From: Tubiluchus corallicola
Taxonomy: Eukaryota; Priapulida; Priapulimorpha; Priapulimorphida; Tubiluchidae
Direction of reading: 5' to 3'
Assembly (NCBI GenBank): GCA_030141605.1
Contig: JAQGDQ010000111.1
Coordinates: 516,001 to 580,000 of the forward strand
DNA length: 64,000 bases
In this document: in pieces, positions 1 to 37,400 of the stretch
Layout: every line of letters begins with the position of its first letter
Position numbering within the stretch: the first letter of the stretch is position 1
Position numbers and translations under genes: made by a program
Notes under the pieces: model-generated
Told to the model about the DNA's origin: nothing
Seen by the model: the letters and a program-made list of their open reading frames with translations, nothing else
The model's database searches: none

Positions 1-271
1 GTAACAGAATAAAACAGTTGCTCTTAGCAAAGTAGATCGATAGCTTGCTCTTCTTTCATACAGACTGACATTTTAAGTGCAAGATGAAGGTTATTCAAAT
101 GACTTAACCATGTCTGCATAAACTCTGCAAGCTCAGTATAGGCAGACAGAACTAAGCCAATGAAAGTGGAGAAAATAAAGATAGAAAACGATGTGGGAGA
201 ATAGTTAATATGGTCTTCTAAGCATTTCTTAGTCTGTGTTTAGCACAGGTTGGCTTCTATACACGTTGTTT

Positions 272-330
272 TCAGGGGCGTAGCCAGGTTCTAAAGTCAG
301 GGGAAACAAACACACAAAAAAGGCGCCGTG
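272..330. mobile_element. Single transposon end
   Basis: CAGGGGCGTAGCCAGG at 273 resembles a recurrent hAT-type terminus; the partner end is not seen in the window. Confidence 0.3.
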
Positions 331-1451
331 ACCACACCAAACGATGTTTAACGCGTTGAGTATGCATTTTGATTTTGTATTTAAAATTAAAACGAAATAA
401 AAAAATTGCAGTGAGCCCTTAAATCTCAAAACATAATTTAATTATTTAATTATTATTTTAATTATTTTAATTTTAAACGTAAAATGAAAATAAAATGAAG
501 CACTGTGAAAAATGTATCATGAAACAACTACAACAGCCTCTCGCGTCTAGACTTCACTCCAGCAAGGTAATCTATAACTTCGTTATAATCAACCTCTGTA
601 GCCAACTCTCTTGCAATGGAGAGAAATGCCTACTCAGACAATCTAACCTCGCCTATTGTAAAACGAAGGTAGAACTTCATCTGTTTGGAGGAGATTAAAG
701 GATCGTTCAGTAACCATACAAGTGAACTAAAAAATTTGTGAAAAGGAGCCAATTTTGAGAAAAGTGTGCTAAGGGAAGCGGTTGCTTTATTTGGTTGTTT
801 TATAATACATACAGTGCATTTTTTCGTAAATGGCAGTTACATTAATAATCCTGGCCAAATAGTTTAATTTCACAATAATTTAAACAATTTAAAAATCATG
901 GAAATTAGTAAACTTTTGATATTAATAACAACATGTTGGCAATAGCAGCAGCAACACTAACAGCAAAAAACTGCAATAACAGTGGAGGCTGAAACTACCA
1001 TAATGTGTTTTTCCACTTTACCACTAATCATCCATGTCTTGGGTGAGACATCAGTTTTAGAAATCACTGACGACAGATGTTTTAGAACTGAAAATTCAGC
1101 GTGTTGTGCTCCTGCTTTTTAAGAAAAACCGTTTCTGTTGGAATCATCGGAATAAAAAGCAAATAGCAAATGTTTGCACCTGTCGCTAGATAGGTGAACG
1201 AATTGTATCTGCATATGCATAAATTCACTATTCTTTATTTGATTTTTTTTAGAATTAGAATTTATTAGATCTACCATGAACATACAGGTTTGCCGTGTAA
1301 TTTACACAGAAAGCATTAACACAAATTTTGACACAGAAAACGTTAACATATAATTTTTTACTAAGGCTACTGGTATTGCTCCGGAATCTTGTGTTGGTGC
1401 TGCCCAGATTAATGACAAATTTGAGAAAGAGAAACGGAAATGCATAAAATG

Positions 1452-1681
<230 letters not shown>

Positions 1682-2267
1682 GTCACCTTGTTTCTAGAAT
1701 GTGGACAGTGCGAAAAGGAAAAAATTCAGCATGTTAATCGGGAACCATATCTCGCTAGTATACCTTTTTAGGAATATAATGCATCGTGATGCAAGGCAGA
1801 GTAGCATTTCCCAACAATAATAATTATTGACGATCTTAGAAACGGAAAACCTGCGCCCCAAATATCCCGTGCCTGAAGCAACGGCTTCTATTTGTATTAC
1901 CATCCTGCTGTCTTTGTTCAGCTTGCTAGCCTGTAATAATGGAAAAACATGACCTACTAATGTAGCAATACAATGGTGAAAACATTAATAATGGCTACCT
2001 AGCACGATAATAATTATAGTTTAACGTTATGGGCAAATATTATACCTGCATGAAACCCATAACGGCATAACCTTATGATTGGTTGCTATAGCAACACCTC
2101 TTCTACTGCAGCCTGTGGTTCTGCCGCAGTTTGGCCAGGCAGCAGCGTGCCATTTACGTATTAATACTTATTAAACTGACTACTCGTGCCCTATTAGCGT
2201 TTTATCTAATAAATGTACGGAGCAAATAGGGAAGGTTTCGTTGTACTATGCTACAGGAAATTATGGT

Positions 2268-2670
2268 TTTTACGGGAGAGAAGAGGAAAAGATGGGCGAC
2301 ACAGGAATGGAGGGGGAGAAAGAGGAATGCGAAAGAGATAAAGAGAGACATTGGGAGTGAGAGGGAGAGGGGGAAGAAACGAAAAGGAAGAAAAGAATAG
2401 GTTTTGGAATTAAAAAGCGAGAAGAGCAAAGAGAAGGAAGACAGAAGGAGGAGAGTGACTGAGAACTGAGAAATCAAGAGGGTGGAAGTAAAGAGATAGA
2501 GAGATGGGACGTAGAGTGAGAAAGGGAAATAACTTGACAGATAGAGAGAATGGCAGAGATGAGATGGAAGGGGAGCGGAGGGAGAGAGATTAAGAGATAG
2601 AAAGAAAGGGGCAGAGGGGGAAAGAGTGAGAGAGATGAATTCTTGGGTTTGTGAGAGAGAAGAGGAAATG
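2268..2670. repeat. Purine-rich tract
   Basis: About 400 bases of degenerate GA-rich sequence on the + strand (GAGAGGGAGAGGGGGAAG and similar). With the CT tract 600 bp upstream, it makes two strand-asymmetric blocks just before the first visible ST7 exon. No gene. Confidence 0.85.
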
Positions 2671-2831
2671 GGGAGTCATGAAGATATGTAAATTTTAAGT
2701 AAAAAGCCAGAGAAAGCTGTGATGCTTTGTAATTTTGTTTTTGAATGTGCACCAGTAACATTGAGCTTTTGAGATAAAACAGCTTCTTTTTTCCACACAC
2801 TTAATTTAATTTACGTTTATTTCTTTTTCAG

Positions 2832-28180
<25,349 letters not shown>

Positions 28181-28731
28181 CGCATGCCGGGACAACCTCC
28201 TGTTGGCATGGCAACTCCAGAAAGCGCGTTAGATATCAAGGAAGATCGTTCTTCATAGAAAGCAGTTATGGCTTAAGCATGTTTTGCCCGTCATGTGTGG
28301 GATATAGTTTAGGCTATTTATTTTGTTCGACAATTGATGAATCTGAGCTGGTCTTCCAGTGAATTCTGCATTTCAGACATTTTAGGCCAAAACAAGTTCA
28401 GCATAAAGACACAGAAACTAATTATTACAAATTAAACGAGTGTTTTTGAACCAAATAATTATGAACGAACTTATGAATTAGGTATTGTCTTGACATTATT
28501 TTTAAAAATTTTAGTACTATAATTGAACTGTTCGCTGTCTTCTGCTGTTTTTGCAGAGAAGAAAAGGTTTAATGTTGTGAATTTTTATTGCATAACTTCA
28601 TTTTTAAATTTTTCAAGTTGTCGATAGGAAGTTTTCGTGAACATCATTGTCATGTAATTTTGCAGATTTATAACGAATCCATTCAAATTTACTTTTTAAA
28701 TGCCTGAAAGTGAGTTAACAACGATGGTGAG

Positions 28732-28737
28732 AATAAA
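28732..28737 (+). terminator. Candidate poly(A) signal of ST7
   Basis: Canonical AATAAA about 550 bp after the ST7 stop. It is placed by position only; a longer or shorter 3' UTR is possible. Confidence 0.4.
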
Positions 28738-29404
28738 TTTTGGGCACCAAAGTGAAATATAATTTATAATTCGATGTCGCAAAGGAAGCCTCCTTCCAAA
28801 ATGAGTTTTCTAACATTGTTTAGCTCCAAATTTTACCGCAAGTAATTCCAAAAAAACAGTGTAGTATTCTTCCATATAACGAATTTGCCGTGCATCAAGT
28901 TTTAGGCGTAATAATTTCATATTTTTAAAGAAAACCTATTGTTGGCAAATTTTCATTGCTTAACGAAGTACAATATAATTTTAAATTCCTCAATTAAATT
29001 ATTGTTTTATTTGTAAAACTGTTATTTATCAGTTGTTGGTTTTTCTGATTACCTCTATATTTGTGTAGAATTATAATTATAACTTGAATAAGACAATTTA
29101 AGTCGGTTTCTTATATCTTACAAGCACCCTGCTTATTCTGAATAAGATGATATAAAAATGATTAATTATATTCGTAAGCATACGTACGTGCAATTTGCTT
29201 CCTCATTATCAGATCTCATTAACTTAAGAGATTGTAATCATTGCAGAATTAAAAACATTCTCTAGGCTTTCCAAAAGATCATAAGACAAAAATTTATTAT
29301 GCTTCATCAGATTAAGGCATTACACTACTGTGCTCAGGTCTTTTGTGAGTTCTTAATTCATTCTTTTCCTTAATGCCCGATAAGTAAATAATATTTCATT
29401 TCTA

Positions 29405-29724
29405 GGAAGGAGTTTATAGTTCCCTACACAATTTAAAAGCCATAATCCTAACCCTAACCAACCCTAATCCTAATCCTAACCCTAACACAACCCTAAGCCC
29501 AACTGTAACTCCAACCCTAATCCTAACCTTAACCCTAACCCTAACCAACCCTAATCCTAACCCAACCCTAATCCCAACCATAACCCTAGCCCTAATCAAT
29601 CCACAACCCTAACCCTAACCAATCAATCAATCTAGGGGTAGGGCTAACCCACCCCTATCCCTAACCCTAACCCAACCCTAATCTTAACCCCAATGTTGTG
29701 TATTCGGAACTGTAAACTTTAGCC
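29405..29724. mobile_element. MITE with telomere-like core, copy 2
   Basis: Left end GGAAGGAGTTTATAGTTCCC and right end GGAACTGTAAACTTTAGC are inverted relative to each other and match copy 1 at 3214. The core (29446-29690) is a degenerate CCCTAA array. The perfect 8-bp direct repeat CATTTCTA flanks it (29397-29404, 29725-29732). It lies in the ST7-Wnt2 spacer. Confidence 0.78.
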
Positions 29725-30816
29725 CATTTCTATTATAAACATAAATTTTACCTCTAGGGTCTGATTCACATGTGATACTCTTAATCTGTTCACACACCAA
29801 CAGTTATACATTGAAATAAAATGAGTTGCTTTCATGAATCGGTGCCAGTAAATGTTATTTTCAGAATTGCAATTTGGAATAATTTTATCCATATAAAAAA
29901 GAATTAAACTTTTTGCTAGTTATTTCAGTTCGAAAAGGATTATTACTGGCTAAATTTTATGCATTTTTGAACAATTTTAAACATCAGTTTTTACCAATTT
30001 TCATGTTAAAAGAGCCAAGATGAATTTCTCAGGCATCTCATATAGGCAGGGCAATGAAGGGGTAGCAATTTCTCCCGAAAGGGGCGAGGATAAAGTTTTG
30101 AAGGCCTAGTATTGAATCTCATTATAAGACAGTAGAAGTACTGTACTGAAATGTGCCATAATATCAATTGTTGACATTCTGTATAATAAAGAATTTGTTT
30201 CTTGAAAGGAATTTTTGCTGTATCTTTTGCATTAAATTATTGTTAAGATTCTGTGTGTATTTTGTCATAGAGAATTTTAATGCAAGAGCTTTAACGCATA
30301 TAAACACCATCAATAGCAATTTAATTGATAAAATCATACATGTGTCCCAGTCTCTTGTCTGGGTGTGTACAGTCGATTGTTTGGCAAAACTCATACCTAT
30401 TTGCAAAGCCAGATGAGCTTATGAATTCATGAGTAACGTGTATCTAATGCTCGGTGCATGCGCAGTACCTACACACAAGTAAAGAGCTGGAATCTTACCA
30501 ATGATTTGAATTAAATCCTGGTACAATTATAGTTTGATACGCGTTGCCCAAAAATTGCAAACGAAAAATAAACTATTTTGTATCTCTTCAGTCATGCCTC
30601 TGTAGGACAGTTGCGACATTTGTTGATTACAAAGACTCGTTGTCTGATAAAAAACATTAAATTTACTTATAGCTTAAAAATACAAACATTATGATAACTG
30701 AAGCAGTTAGTGCACTCAATGGTAGTAAAAGTTTTAGGCCTTATACGCATAACATGTGCATATTGCACAGTTTTTCCATGACTAATTTGCGAATAAAAAG
30801 TAACACCCTACTACTT

Positions 30817-31095
30817 TTAGAACAATTGCTTATAGTAAAGCAGTAAACGTTTTAAAAATCTGTAATAATTCTTGTTAGTTACTCCTTTGTGAAGTAACTC
30901 TATGAAGCGGTCTATTTTGCCATGATCCTCGTCTCTCTTTGTAAAAGTTTTTATATTGTGACGTCGCAACAGAATTACTCCATATTTTAAATTTTTACCA
31001 GAAAACGGATTCGTGACAACAATAAATAGCTTTTTACATGACATATTCACGAAAAATGGGTTCATGGCAACGATAAATTGCATTCTAAATGGCAT
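30817..31095 (-). pseudogene. Isolated ORF with faint CARD-like pattern
   Basis: A 92-codon ORF whose second half (VILLRRHNIKTFTKRDEDHG then KIDRFIELLHKGVTNKNYY) resembles the helix 2-5 pattern of CARD death-fold domains (LL...I-T..D, K...L-L..G...Y..FL). There is no splice context or upstream domain, and it overlaps a direct repeat. It may be a gene fragment or chance. Confidence 0.2.
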
Positions 31096-31110
31096 ATCCA
31101 GGCAGTGGGC
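30990..31110. repeat. Degenerate ~50-bp direct repeat
   Basis: GGATTCGTGACAACAATAAAT followed about 50 bp later by GGGTTCATGGCAACGATAAAT; each is followed by a similar CAT(G/A)ACATAT-like segment. Confidence 0.4.
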
Positions 31111-34100
31111 GAAAAACTCAGCAAGTAAGGAACCCTATGCTTTGCATTCCGGATTAATTATACAGTTAGATATTCTCATTCTGCTAGTTTTTATCCAGCA
31201 CTTGATGGAGGGCTTATTTAATGTAAATATTTGTGGCGGGACCAGAACCATTCTCATCAACAGGAATAAACTTCACTATCATGCACCCAAAGTGACCACT
31301 AAGAATTTAATGCAAGCAGTAATTGGTTTATGGCGTTGTTGCCAAGATAGTTAAAAGTCTATCGTGATGGAGAGGTCACGGAAAGAAATACGTTATAATT
31401 TATCTTTCAAAAGTTTGCCAGTGTATAATCGGGAGAAAACGTTATGGTAAAGCAGGAATGTCAGTTAGAAGCAGCTCTGAGAAAAAAAACTAGAAAATTA
31501 TTCTTCGACACGGACGAGAAGCAAGAAATGGGCATTCCTAGGAAACACAAAACCATTGACAATGGCTTAGAAGCAGGTCTGGGGAAAACACATCGAATCT
31601 TAACCGTGGCACCACGAAATTAAAATATGCCAGCTAAAATTACTATGAATTGGATAATGAGAACAATTGATCCAAAGGCTAAAGCAAAGTGCTTGAAGTG
31701 ATGAGAGGAAACCAGTTTCTGCAATGGTTTGGGAAACTTGTCTCTCAAAATCAACATTAAACCAAAATTAAATTATTGTAAAGAAATTTTTAGAAAAAGT
31801 GAACTTAAACTAAATATCATTTCAGTATAGTAATGTAGATAGTTGCATATTGCACTAAAACTAAAACATTACTACCTTTAAATTCTTTTAGTGATGTGTG
31901 GGCCTACATTTTATCATTCGCATACAAATTTCGAATGATTTATAATTATAGGATTTATTTCGAATTATCGTAAACACAATACATTCATTTGGGTTAGTTG
32001 TATAAGTAAATAATAAAAGATTTAAATTTATTATAGAAAATGCCAATGTGTACATACAGAACAATATGTAACATACAAAGTTTATAAATCATCATCACAT
32101 GAAGACACGTCAAGTCAACACTATAAGAAAGCTTGTGCAGTGTAAACTTAATAAATGGCATGAATGAATACAAGAAAGATAATTTAAAGAAAAAAAGGTG
32201 ATGAAAACACAAAAATGAGAAAAAGGATACGTATGCGAAAACCACATACGCATGCGAAATTAAATTTGATTTTACATTATATCATTACAAATTATTCGCA
32301 ACATGAATGTTGTAGAATATCATTTAACTACTGATTGTCTAAAAAGGAAAAATCATTCTGTATAAGTCGTTTAAAATTCCTTGAACAAATAAAAGAATGA
32401 GGTTTTGGGAGGCCTTACGTAGGCCTAATTCACGTTAATAATTTTTTTTACATATAGTCATGTTCATATGTTCATAACTATAGTTAAATAAATTTGAGTC
32501 TAAATAAAGTTTTTAGTTTGGTCTGCCTGTTTGTAAAAAACCAACGAGATGTAGGTGCCATACGTCTATCACCTCGAAGATGAGGCAAGTAGCGTTTATA
32601 AACGTTGTTTTCGTCCTTTATTAATAAAGGAGAGAAAAAATAGCTTGTTTGCAGCCCTAACGCTTTGTTTAGTTTGTTTTTTTAATAAGGCCTAGAGCTC
32701 ATTGCACGAATGTACGTCATTAGCCCATTTTACCTTATATCTTTTTAACAAACATTAAATCAGCAAGTTTTTGAAATTGTGATTAACCAAGAGGTTACGG
32801 CGTTTTGCTGTATCGCAAGCTTTACGTATTTTTACGCTGGTCAAACCAGGCATATCGCCCTTTGCGAGTTTGAAGTTGTTGTTGTTGCTTTTGGTATTAC
32901 CTGAACACAAAAGCTTGATGTTTAGAAAAGTGACTATATGGGTTTTTTCAGCGTTCAAAAAATTAAAATTATATTAATTAATTTGAAAAGCTTGTATAAT
33001 ATTGACTCCACTTTTGACTACCAGCAACCATACCCCCTATTTGTCAGGAATCTGTCGTTGTTTCAGGAAATTCACTTACTTTACTATTTACCTTGTTTAC
33101 TGCGCGTTTTGGTAGATTAACTTGATTGTTGTGAAGTAAATTTTGTTCTTATTAATTTTTATTTTTGTTTATTTTGACCGTTGGTTAAACGATGTGTCTT
33201 GATTATCTAGTGAGACGATATTTCTAGTACAGTACGCAAATGAATGCAAACGAATACAACTTTTTTTAATCTTCAGAATCTTTACTTAAATTTATGACAA
33301 TTTTCCTTCTAAAGTCATAGACATACTTTATTTACTAAAATACTAAAATATTTATATAAATTTTTAAACAACTATAGTCATAGCAGTTTTGATGCATACT
33401 TGTTTATCTGAATCTCTACTTTTATTCTTGGCTTTACTGTTGTTAAGTTATTTAAATGTAATTTAAATGTTATTTAATCGCTATATCAAATGTACAATGC
33501 AACGTTTTACATCACATCACATTACAACATTTTCTGCTATTCAATATTTTAAAAAAATAGTGTTTTAAGCAAAATGATTATGAAAAAATTACAAATTTTT
33601 AATCCACATAGATAATTATAATTTTTAATTAGTAAGTTATAATATTGAAATTGAAATGTTTTGCTTTGCAGTTCAATTAAAAATGACACATAACTTGAGG
33701 TGGTGTAACGTCTTGTTATAAAATTATGCAAAACATTGCAACACACTGCTTATAAATGTATTAAATTATCAAAAAAGGTCTAGATTTATCAAACAGTCAA
33801 ACAATTAAGTCTACATTTTACAATAAAATTTACATGTATCAATAATCTGCAAGTCTGTGACTGTGTACTCACTGAAAACTACATAATAGCACAAATACTT
33901 GCAGATTTTATGTATAATACTCCACCCTCCAATCAGTCCAATGACAGCAACATTATACAACACGTTTACAATACAAGAGGCGTGGCCAAACGGCGAGATT
34001 CCCTTTTGATCATTCGCCGCCATCCAATCAATGCACGTGAAGGGCTTTAGATTTTAGTAAGCCCCTATAACAAGTCTACCCTAATCTAATCCTCCGACAA

Positions 34101-34301
34101 CCTGTGATTTTAGTAACTAGTAATCAACGGTTTAGACGATAAACGATATACACCGAAAACTGTGAATATTGAAAAAGATTTATTGATTATTGATTATCGA
34201 TTTGCGCTACCAGTCAACTATCAATGTAGGGCACGAAATAATCACAATACTAAAGACACTTAAACTCGTAATTTAACTGAAAAGTGGAAAATTTTACTTG
34301 A

Positions 34302-34432
34302 ATGTTTGGTGGAATGTTTTTCAAGTGGCGAGAACGACGAGAAATGGCGGAAATGGTGAAACAGGGAAATGTTTTTATTTCCGGATTGTTTATATTGATA
34401 TTTTGCACAAGATTCGTGGATGCTAATTGGTG
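34302..34432 (+). CDS. WNT2: Wnt2 exon 1 (signal peptide)
   Basis: ATG at 34302 follows an in-frame TGA (34299-34301). A basic stretch ([10 protein letters not shown]) precedes Met-18, which starts a typical signal peptide; Met-18 may be the functional start. Donor GTAAGT. The exon ends two bases into the second Trp codon of NWW. Confidence 0.88.
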
Positions 34433-37400
34433 GTAAGTAGTTCTAAACGCTGGCATAAATGTTGATTTTATGACTAACCGTAAAATCAGCTTTTAGTTAC
34501 AGAAAATGGCTCTGGCAAAAATTATAAAATATTTTATTAGATATAAAAATCATGTTAATTAAAAAAATGAAACACTATTTACTGCGAGAATTTGAGAAAA
34601 TTTAGGCCCAATGTAAAAAAATGTATCATTTTTGTAAAAACAGTAGATAATGACTTTAGATGGATGTGTTTAATGTACAATGGCTAACTTTTCATTTGTG
34701 TTTTAATTTTAAAAAGTTAAGTTAGGACAAACAAAAGATACAGTGTCGATTAATTAATCAAAAATATTGAGAAAAATAAAAACGAAACAAATCGAAACTT
34801 TTTCCAATAAAAAATTATTTTAGCCTAATTTTGACCTAGGCTTAGATCAAATCACATTGACAATAATTTCACTGAAAACTAATCTAGATTAAATTAATTG
34901 TTTGTAGAGCGTTTAGTTAGAGGTACTTGTCTGAATTTAACCGTTTGTTTCATTAATTCAATGAATTTTTTGCCTCCTTTACGTCACCAGACAATTTAAT
35001 TTTCTTACAGCTGGTAAATCTTATCCTGGTTTTGATTATAAACTTCATTATTCAAATTGAAATTTAATATTGTTGCCGCTCGCCGTGGTATCACGTGCAT
35101 CATTCCAAAATGTAGCGATTTTTTTGGGCTCGCACCCGTCATGTAGCCTACACCTATTAATCTATAGCGCAAATCATTTTGTTCTCACAAACTTCAGTAG
35201 CATTACTTCTTAAAAACAGAAAATTTGTATTAAAAAAGCTGAAACAAGTACAGAAACGCTGCAAATTAAAACCGTCGAATCGCGCGTTAGAAAAGAAGAT
35301 CTGGCGAATGTAATAAAAAATGTTAGTACTTTTGTAATAAAATATTTATCGAAAAATTTTCAAAACGAATAACAATGGTAAATTGGATGAAAACTTTAAC
35401 ACTTTCTTAATTTGATTGTAAATAAAGTACAGCCGTTCTTTTCAAAGCGATGTATTTAAATTTTTGTTTTCTTTATCAAAACACATAATTATGAAATTTT
35501 ACATTTCGCGTGTTTTAAGTTTACTGTCGAATACAGCGTGACTTTGGTGCATTTAATTTTGAGGTAACATGCAAATTAATATGTTTGTAGTAATTACACA
35601 GGCTTATATTGCACAGGGAATGTATACGTGACGTGTTCACAACCGCCCATCGCTCTTCATCCAATTCCATATGACAAAACTATAGATCTTCTACGTACTT
35701 CGTTTGGTTTCCGTTTGTTTAGCTTTCAAATCCAAAAAATATCCCCAATGATACCCACAGCTTATAACACATAAAATTAAACAATTAATTAGGCAACTGA
35801 ATTTGTTGCGAGCAAAAATGACTAAAATACGTGTTCCCTATTAGCTTCTTTTATTTCAGTTTCATTCAATTTTAATAAATTAAAATGGATTTGAATTATG
35901 TTTGAATTTGGCAATACCAAACGGAACATAAAGTCGTTTTTCTGTTGTTTTATTTTAAAGGCAACGATGGAATTTTAGTCTCTATTCTTAATCGAATCCA
36001 ATCTATTTTTTGTATCGGTAATTTTCCCTTAAGGGCCATTTCCATAAATGCCCACATAATTTTCCAGAGCAACTGAAGCCCTGCTGATACTTTTAATAGC
36101 ATCTTAAAACCGTAACGCTTCTTAAACACCTACACTTTGGTATAAAAATGATAATCTCCTGTCTAACATAATTTGGACATCATTATTATTATTGTTATGA
36201 TTAGTATCATAATTATGGGCTTGTGTGGGTTAAAATTTACCGTAAATAATTTTTGTATGGATTCGATTAATTGATTTAAATATTTATTGTAAAATCTAGG
36301 TTCACACATGCAAAATACATTCAAAACAAAAATTGTTCACACAACGATTAAAAATATTTACAATTATAATGACTTAGTTAGTAGTACACAAAGTAAACAT
36401 TTGAATAAACTATATAGAAGCAATAAAGAAGTTCTATCCGTTTCTTTCTAGATGTGGCACACCTTTTAAGCAGCTGACGGAACCAAGTAAAAGTAAATAA
36501 GAAAAAAAAACAAAAAAAAAATTTAATGTTGAGCAGTTTTCCAAGAACCATTAATTGTTTTAATTTGGTAGAAATTAAAAATGCTTAAATATTGCCTATT
36601 TGTTTTAGCCAAGGTACTCTGATATGCAATGATTATATAGATATATTATAAGCTGTAATAAGGGTAGATAATAATACAAGTATACAGATATTATAGGCTT
36701 ATGAATTTATAACACACACGTCATGACACATGTGAAAATTGCAACTTTCATAGTTTACGTTCATTAAAAATTATGTTAAAGGTTTCTGAGTCAGCTACAA
36801 CTGAGTGCTGTTGGAACTCGTGGAGTAATGTGTGATAATATTCCCGGATTAGTAGGACGGCAACGGCAAATATGTAAACTTCATCCGGACATCATGATAT
36901 CCATAGGCGAGGGCGCACGGGCAGGAGTGCAAGTAGGTAGAATAAACGGATCTAAAAACATTTTTTGCATTAAAATAGCCTTGCCGTTTTTATCCATTTA
37001 ATAATTTTACTTTTTATTTATAATCACTTATTCGAGCAAACATTTTTAGTTAATCTGAAAGGGCAGCATAACGGAAAATAAATGTAACCGTCTTTAGAAA
37101 TGTAAAATAAAATGCAAAATTCTTTCCTAAACTGAGAATTGAACCATAATCTTTTGAATTTCGAGTAGCTGTGACGACATGGAATAGCCATTACATCTAA
37201 AAGTTAAAAATCAACCTACGTAAGAGACCTGATCTGGAAAGACTATTACAGCAGTTAAACTTCTGACATCTTTATTGACTAATTTGCTGATTTACCGCGT
37301 ATACAACTGGTCACAACTTTATTCTAAAAAGGAGCCATCAATGGGATAGAATAGCTTTACCTGACCGAATATTATTTTAGGAATGTCAGAATCAATTTCA

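Larger units (their letters stand above)
28181..34301. other. ST7-Wnt2 spacer and 3' UTR
   Basis: ST7 3' UTR to about 28.75 kb, then 5.5 kb containing the telomere-like MITE and the CARD-like ORF. The Wnt2 promoter must lie in the last part; I see no clear TATA box or factor-site cluster. Confidence 0.7.

Noticed and set aside
29414-29599. ORF rich in Val, Gly and Arg
   Set aside because: Translation of the CCCTAA-type array.
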